Assembly (NCBI GenBank): GCA_002362575.1
Contig: DEUM01000019.1
Coordinates: 1-8,203, forward strand
DNA from: Lachnoclostridium sp. UBA3262
GTDB lineage: Bacteria > Bacillota > Clostridia > Lachnospirales > Lachnospiraceae
Direction of reading: 5' to 3'
Length of the DNA stretch: 8,203 nucleotides
Positions 6,060 to 8,203 of the stretch are shown here, piece by piece; the first letter of the stretch is position 1; each line of letters opens with the position of its first letter. Made by a program: the position numbers and the translations under genes. The notes below the pieces were generated by a model, which searched no databases, was not told the origin of the DNA, and was given only the letters and a program-made list of their open reading frames with translations.

Positions 6060-6296
6060 CTATCTGTCCTCTCCTTCCTTTTGAATCTGGTAAATTAAAT
6101 AATCCAGACAGTCAATTTCCTTCTGCGTGCCGTGAAGCTCATCCAGCAGATACTGCCTGTGCTGAGCTAAAACTTTCAACTCACCCTTTGTATCGCTTGT
6201 CTGGTAACAGCGCATAAAACAGGCAATCGTGTCATCGCTGCAGCCGGCGTCTTTCATATTTTGAATTGTTTTATCTTCCTTTAGTACTATACTCAT
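6060..6296 (-). CDS. Small cysteine-containing coiled-coil protein, MerR-tail-like
   Basis: A 78-residue soluble protein with no signal peptide or DNA-binding domain. Residues 10-32 look like a short helical segment (MKDAGCSDDTIACFMRCY) with Cys19, Cys26 and Cys30. Residues 38-75 form an amphipathic helix (LKVLAQHRQYLLDEL, then IDCLDYLIYQIQKE) with Cys63. The second part resembles the C-terminal dimerisation helix of MerR-family regulators, which often read HR..LL..I...L..LD..I, but the HTH is absent. I do not recognise a named family. It has a good Shine-Dalgarno (GGGGGGA, 6305-6311) and a promoter, and its stop lies one base before the hydrolase start. It may be a partner or regulator of that operon; the role is unknown. 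Length, ribosome binding site and tight spacing make it a real gene. Confidence 0.8.
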   Translation of the reverse strand: MSIVLKEDKTIQNMKDAGCSDDTIACFMRCYQTSDTKGELKVLAQHRQYLLDELHGTQKEIDCLDYLIYQIQKEGEDR

Positions 6297-6330
6297 TCGG
6301 AAAATCCCCCCTCTCTCCTTTTATAATTCC

Positions 6331-6358
6331 AGTATAGCACTGCATTTTTTAATAGCAA
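6331..6358 (-). promoter_or_regulatory. Promoter of the small protein-hydrolase operon
   Basis: On the minus strand TTGCTA (6353-6358) and TATACT (6331-6336) are 16 bases apart, and the -10 is extended by TGC directly upstream. Start of transcription would fall near 6324, about 28 bases before ATG 6296. The extended -10 makes this the best promoter candidate in the window. Confidence 0.65.
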
Positions 6359-6429
6359 ATACTTATATCAAATACATATCTATAGCGAGAAAGTATGGGC
6401 AATTTTAAATCAACGAAATAACGCGAAAT

Positions 6430-6454
6430 AGGCGGCTCTCTTAAAGAACCGCCT
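6430..6454 (-). terminator. Hairpin after the chemoreceptor gene, probable terminator
   Basis: GGCGGTTCT and AGAGCCGCC (minus strand) form a GC-rich stem with one G-U pair and a 5-base loop, extendable by an outer A-T pair. It lies 43 bases past the MCP stop. The following sequence (TATTTCGCG) is a poor T-tract, so termination efficiency is uncertain. It also separates the MCP from the next minus-strand operon. Confidence 0.6.
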
Positions 6455-6497
6455 GTAAACACATATATTTAAAATTCATCTCAATGTTTCTTCTGTA

Positions 6498-8203
6498 TCA
6501 CACCTTAAAGGACGCCACCGTCTGGTTCAGCTGTTCGCTCAGCCGGGACAACTCTTCCATCTTTGACAGAACAGTATTCGCATTTTCATTTGAACTTCCT
6601 GCCGACTGCTCCATTCCCTGTATGTATTCCGCCACATCCCCTACGAGCGCAGTAATCGCATGAATTACCTCATTGATTCCCTCCATATTAGCGCTCATCT
6701 GTTCGGAAGCAGCCCCCAAGTCACTGGAAATACTACTATAGAACGCGGCATCCTGCTTATACATCTTAGCAAGTCCTGTCATTTCCCTGTAATCTTCCAT
6801 AACTTTTTGGTTCATAAACTCCAGTAATTTTTGTGAGCTTCCTGAGAGAAGGGATACGTTTTGTACAACTCCCTCTGTCACCTGACGGATCTTATCCACT
6901 GCCTCTCTTGAATTATCCGCAAGCTCGCGAATCTCATCTGCAACAACAGCAAATCCTTTTCCTGCCTCGCCAGCCCGCGCCGCTTCTATCGAGGCATTTA
7001 ACGCCAGAAGATTTGTCTGCGAACTGATAGCAAGGATTTCCTCTGTCAGGGTATCAATATCCCGTACTTTCTGGCTGTCCGAAATCGCTTTTTCCAGCTC
7101 CTGTCTTGTCTGCTGGTAAATAGAAACAGCCTCCTTGCCGGCCTTTTCAGACTTTTCATGCTGTACCCCGGCACGTTCCATAATATCACTTGACTGTTCT
7201 GCCGCCTCGCCGGCCTTTTTCGCCACATCTTCCACAAGAACCCCCAGCTCCTGTCCGGTATTCTCCATGCTGTCCGCCAGTTCTTTTGCCTCCGCTGTCT
7301 GCTGCATTACCTGTACAACAGAATCCAGAATATCCGCAATACCCTGTGTCAGTACCGCCATCTCTGCCGATGTTCCCTCCGCAATCGTGCCGATACTATT
7401 TGCTTCCTGCTTTGTATTCAATATGATACCACGTATCTGCTGTTTTACCTCTGCAGTCGCTGTCTGAATCTGCTCTGTCTCATTTTTATATTCTTTTGGA
7501 ATGGTTTTCACACTTACCGTATTTTCTGAAAAATCACCGGAAGCAAACTGCTTTAACATCTGTACCGGAGCCAGCATTTTTCCGATTAGTCCCGCCATAA
7601 ACACAGTCACAAGAGCAATGATGATGAGGGCAATCACGACCGCTACAATAATCATTGTCCTAAGCGAACTTATCACATTGGAGGTCGGCACAACGACGCC
7701 TAATTTCCAATTACTTCCCTTAATAACGGCGGCGGCAAAATAACACTCACTGCCATCGTAATCCTCTCGTTTTATCACAGATGTATCTGTTCCATCCATC
7801 AGACTTTTCAGCCCCGGCATTTTATCAGTAACCACAACTGCAGATTCCTCTGTCGGCTCATACTCTTTATTTTTATGCGCCACATACTGCCCGCTGCTGT
7901 CTGCCAGAAAACCGTATACGCCTTCTGCAAAATTGATGCTTCCTGTCAAATCCGTTACCGTCCCCAGCGTTACATCCAGACCGATAACAGCCGCCAGTTC
8001 GCCATCTATGTATATAGGTGAAGCAATCGTTGTACACATCTGATTCGTCAGCACATCCCAGTATGGATCTGTCACGATTGTCTTCTTCTCTTTCGCTGCC
8101 TCCTTATACCAGCCCCTCTGAACAGGATCATAGCCTTCTGGTATTTCTGCCTCTCTGTTTGACTGGATAAACTTACTATCTGAGATGGTATAATAAAGTT
8201 GTA
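6498..8203 (-). CDS. Methyl-accepting chemotaxis protein with dCache domain (5' end outside window)
   Basis: The final 567 residues of a membrane chemoreceptor; the gene continues beyond 8203. Numbering from the first full codon (8201): the Cache ligand-binding region runs 1-172, with GYDPVQRGWYKEA at 23-35, TDPYWD at 44-49 and GLDV at 74-77. A transmembrane helix follows (about 182-205), then a HAMP-like linker (about 202-255) and the cytoplasmic signalling coiled coil. Its hairpin tip is the canonical EILAISSQTNLLALNASIEA and AGKGFAVVADEIRELA (388-428), which binds CheA and CheW. The C-terminus SFKV carries no CheR-docking pentapeptide. Tyr24, Arg29, Trp31, Tyr32, Tyr47 and Asp76 keep the spacing I recall for amino-acid-binding dCache sensors, so an amino acid attractant is a reasonable inference. 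The missing part should hold the first membrane helix and the start of the Cache domain, perhaps 100-170 residues. A GTG at 8075 is internal, not the start. Confidence 0.92.
   Translation of the reverse strand, partial: QLYYTISDSKFIQSNREAEIPEGYDPVQRGWYKEAAKEKKTIVTDPYWDVLTNQMCTTIASPIYIDGELAAVIGLDVTLGTVTDLTGSINFAEGVYGFLADSSGQYVAHKNKEYEPTEESAVVVTDKMPGLKSLMDGTDTSVIKREDYDGSECYFAAAVIKGSNWKLGVVVPTSNVISSLRTMIIVAVVIALIIIALVTVFMAGLIGKMLAPVQMLKQFASGDFSENTVSVKTIPKEYKNETEQIQTATAEVKQQIRGIILNTKQEANSIGTIAEGTSAEMAVLTQGIADILDSVVQVMQQTAEAKELADSMENTGQELGVLVEDVAKKAGEAAEQSSDIMERAGVQHEKSEKAGKEAVSIYQQTRQELEKAISDSQKVRDIDTLTEEILAISSQTNLLALNASIEAARAGEAGKGFAVVADEIRELADNSREAVDKIRQVTEGVVQNVSLLSGSSQKLLEFMNQKVMEDYREMTGLAKMYKQDAAFYSSISSDLGAASEQMSANMEGINEVIHAITALVGDVAEYIQGMEQSAGSSNENANTVLSKMEELSRLSEQLNQTVASFKV

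Noticed and set aside
8073..8075. GTG as the start of the chemoreceptor
   Set aside because: The frame continues upstream to the window edge with conserved Cache residues (GYDPVQRGWYKEA); this codon is an internal valine.

Overview
The window looks like chromosome from a gut-type Clostridia, most likely Lachnospiraceae. The grounds are AGGAGG-type ribosome binding sites, moderate GC with short intergenic gaps, an IS30-type transposase remnant, a cyclophilin-like-fold lipoprotein of a kind I associate with Clostridia, and a large Cache-domain chemoreceptor. The assignment rests on family resemblance, not on any search.

Layout: (1) 1-1099, a solitary A-rich tyrosine recombinase on the + strand. 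(2) 1129-3836, a minus-strand three-gene cluster, read right to left: an ABC-transporter permease half (FtsX type), a lipoprotein with a cyclophilin-like domain, and a LysE-family exporter. The permease N-terminus is replaced in frame by the first ~46 residues of an IS30 transposase. (3) About 3697-3990, the 5' end of that IS30 element. It keeps its leader, including a terminator-like hairpin and a second hairpin over the ribosome binding site. (4) 4069-4962, a LysR-type regulator on +, divergent from the chimera. (5) 4976-6296, a minus-strand pair: a small cysteine-bearing coiled-coil protein, then a lipoprotein Ntn-hydrolase of the choloylglycine hydrolase/penicillin V acylase superfamily. 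They are separated by one base and have a good promoter in front. (6) 6498-8203, a methyl-accepting chemotaxis protein that runs off the right edge. Its visible Cache segment carries the residue spacing of amino-acid-sensing dCache domains.

The most notable feature is the IS30-permease chimera. A mobile-element remnant appears to have captured the 3' half of a transporter operon, supplying its start codon and ribosome binding site along with an attenuating leader. The 461-codon frame is open throughout. No partner ATPase is present in the window, so the protein may be a relic, an orphan, or repurposed. The second point is the lipoprotein hydrolase, whose lipid-anchor cysteine and catalytic cysteine are about 83 residues apart, so self-processing could release the enzyme from its anchor. 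No tRNA, rRNA or CRISPR array was seen. There is no gene-free stretch over 300 bases.
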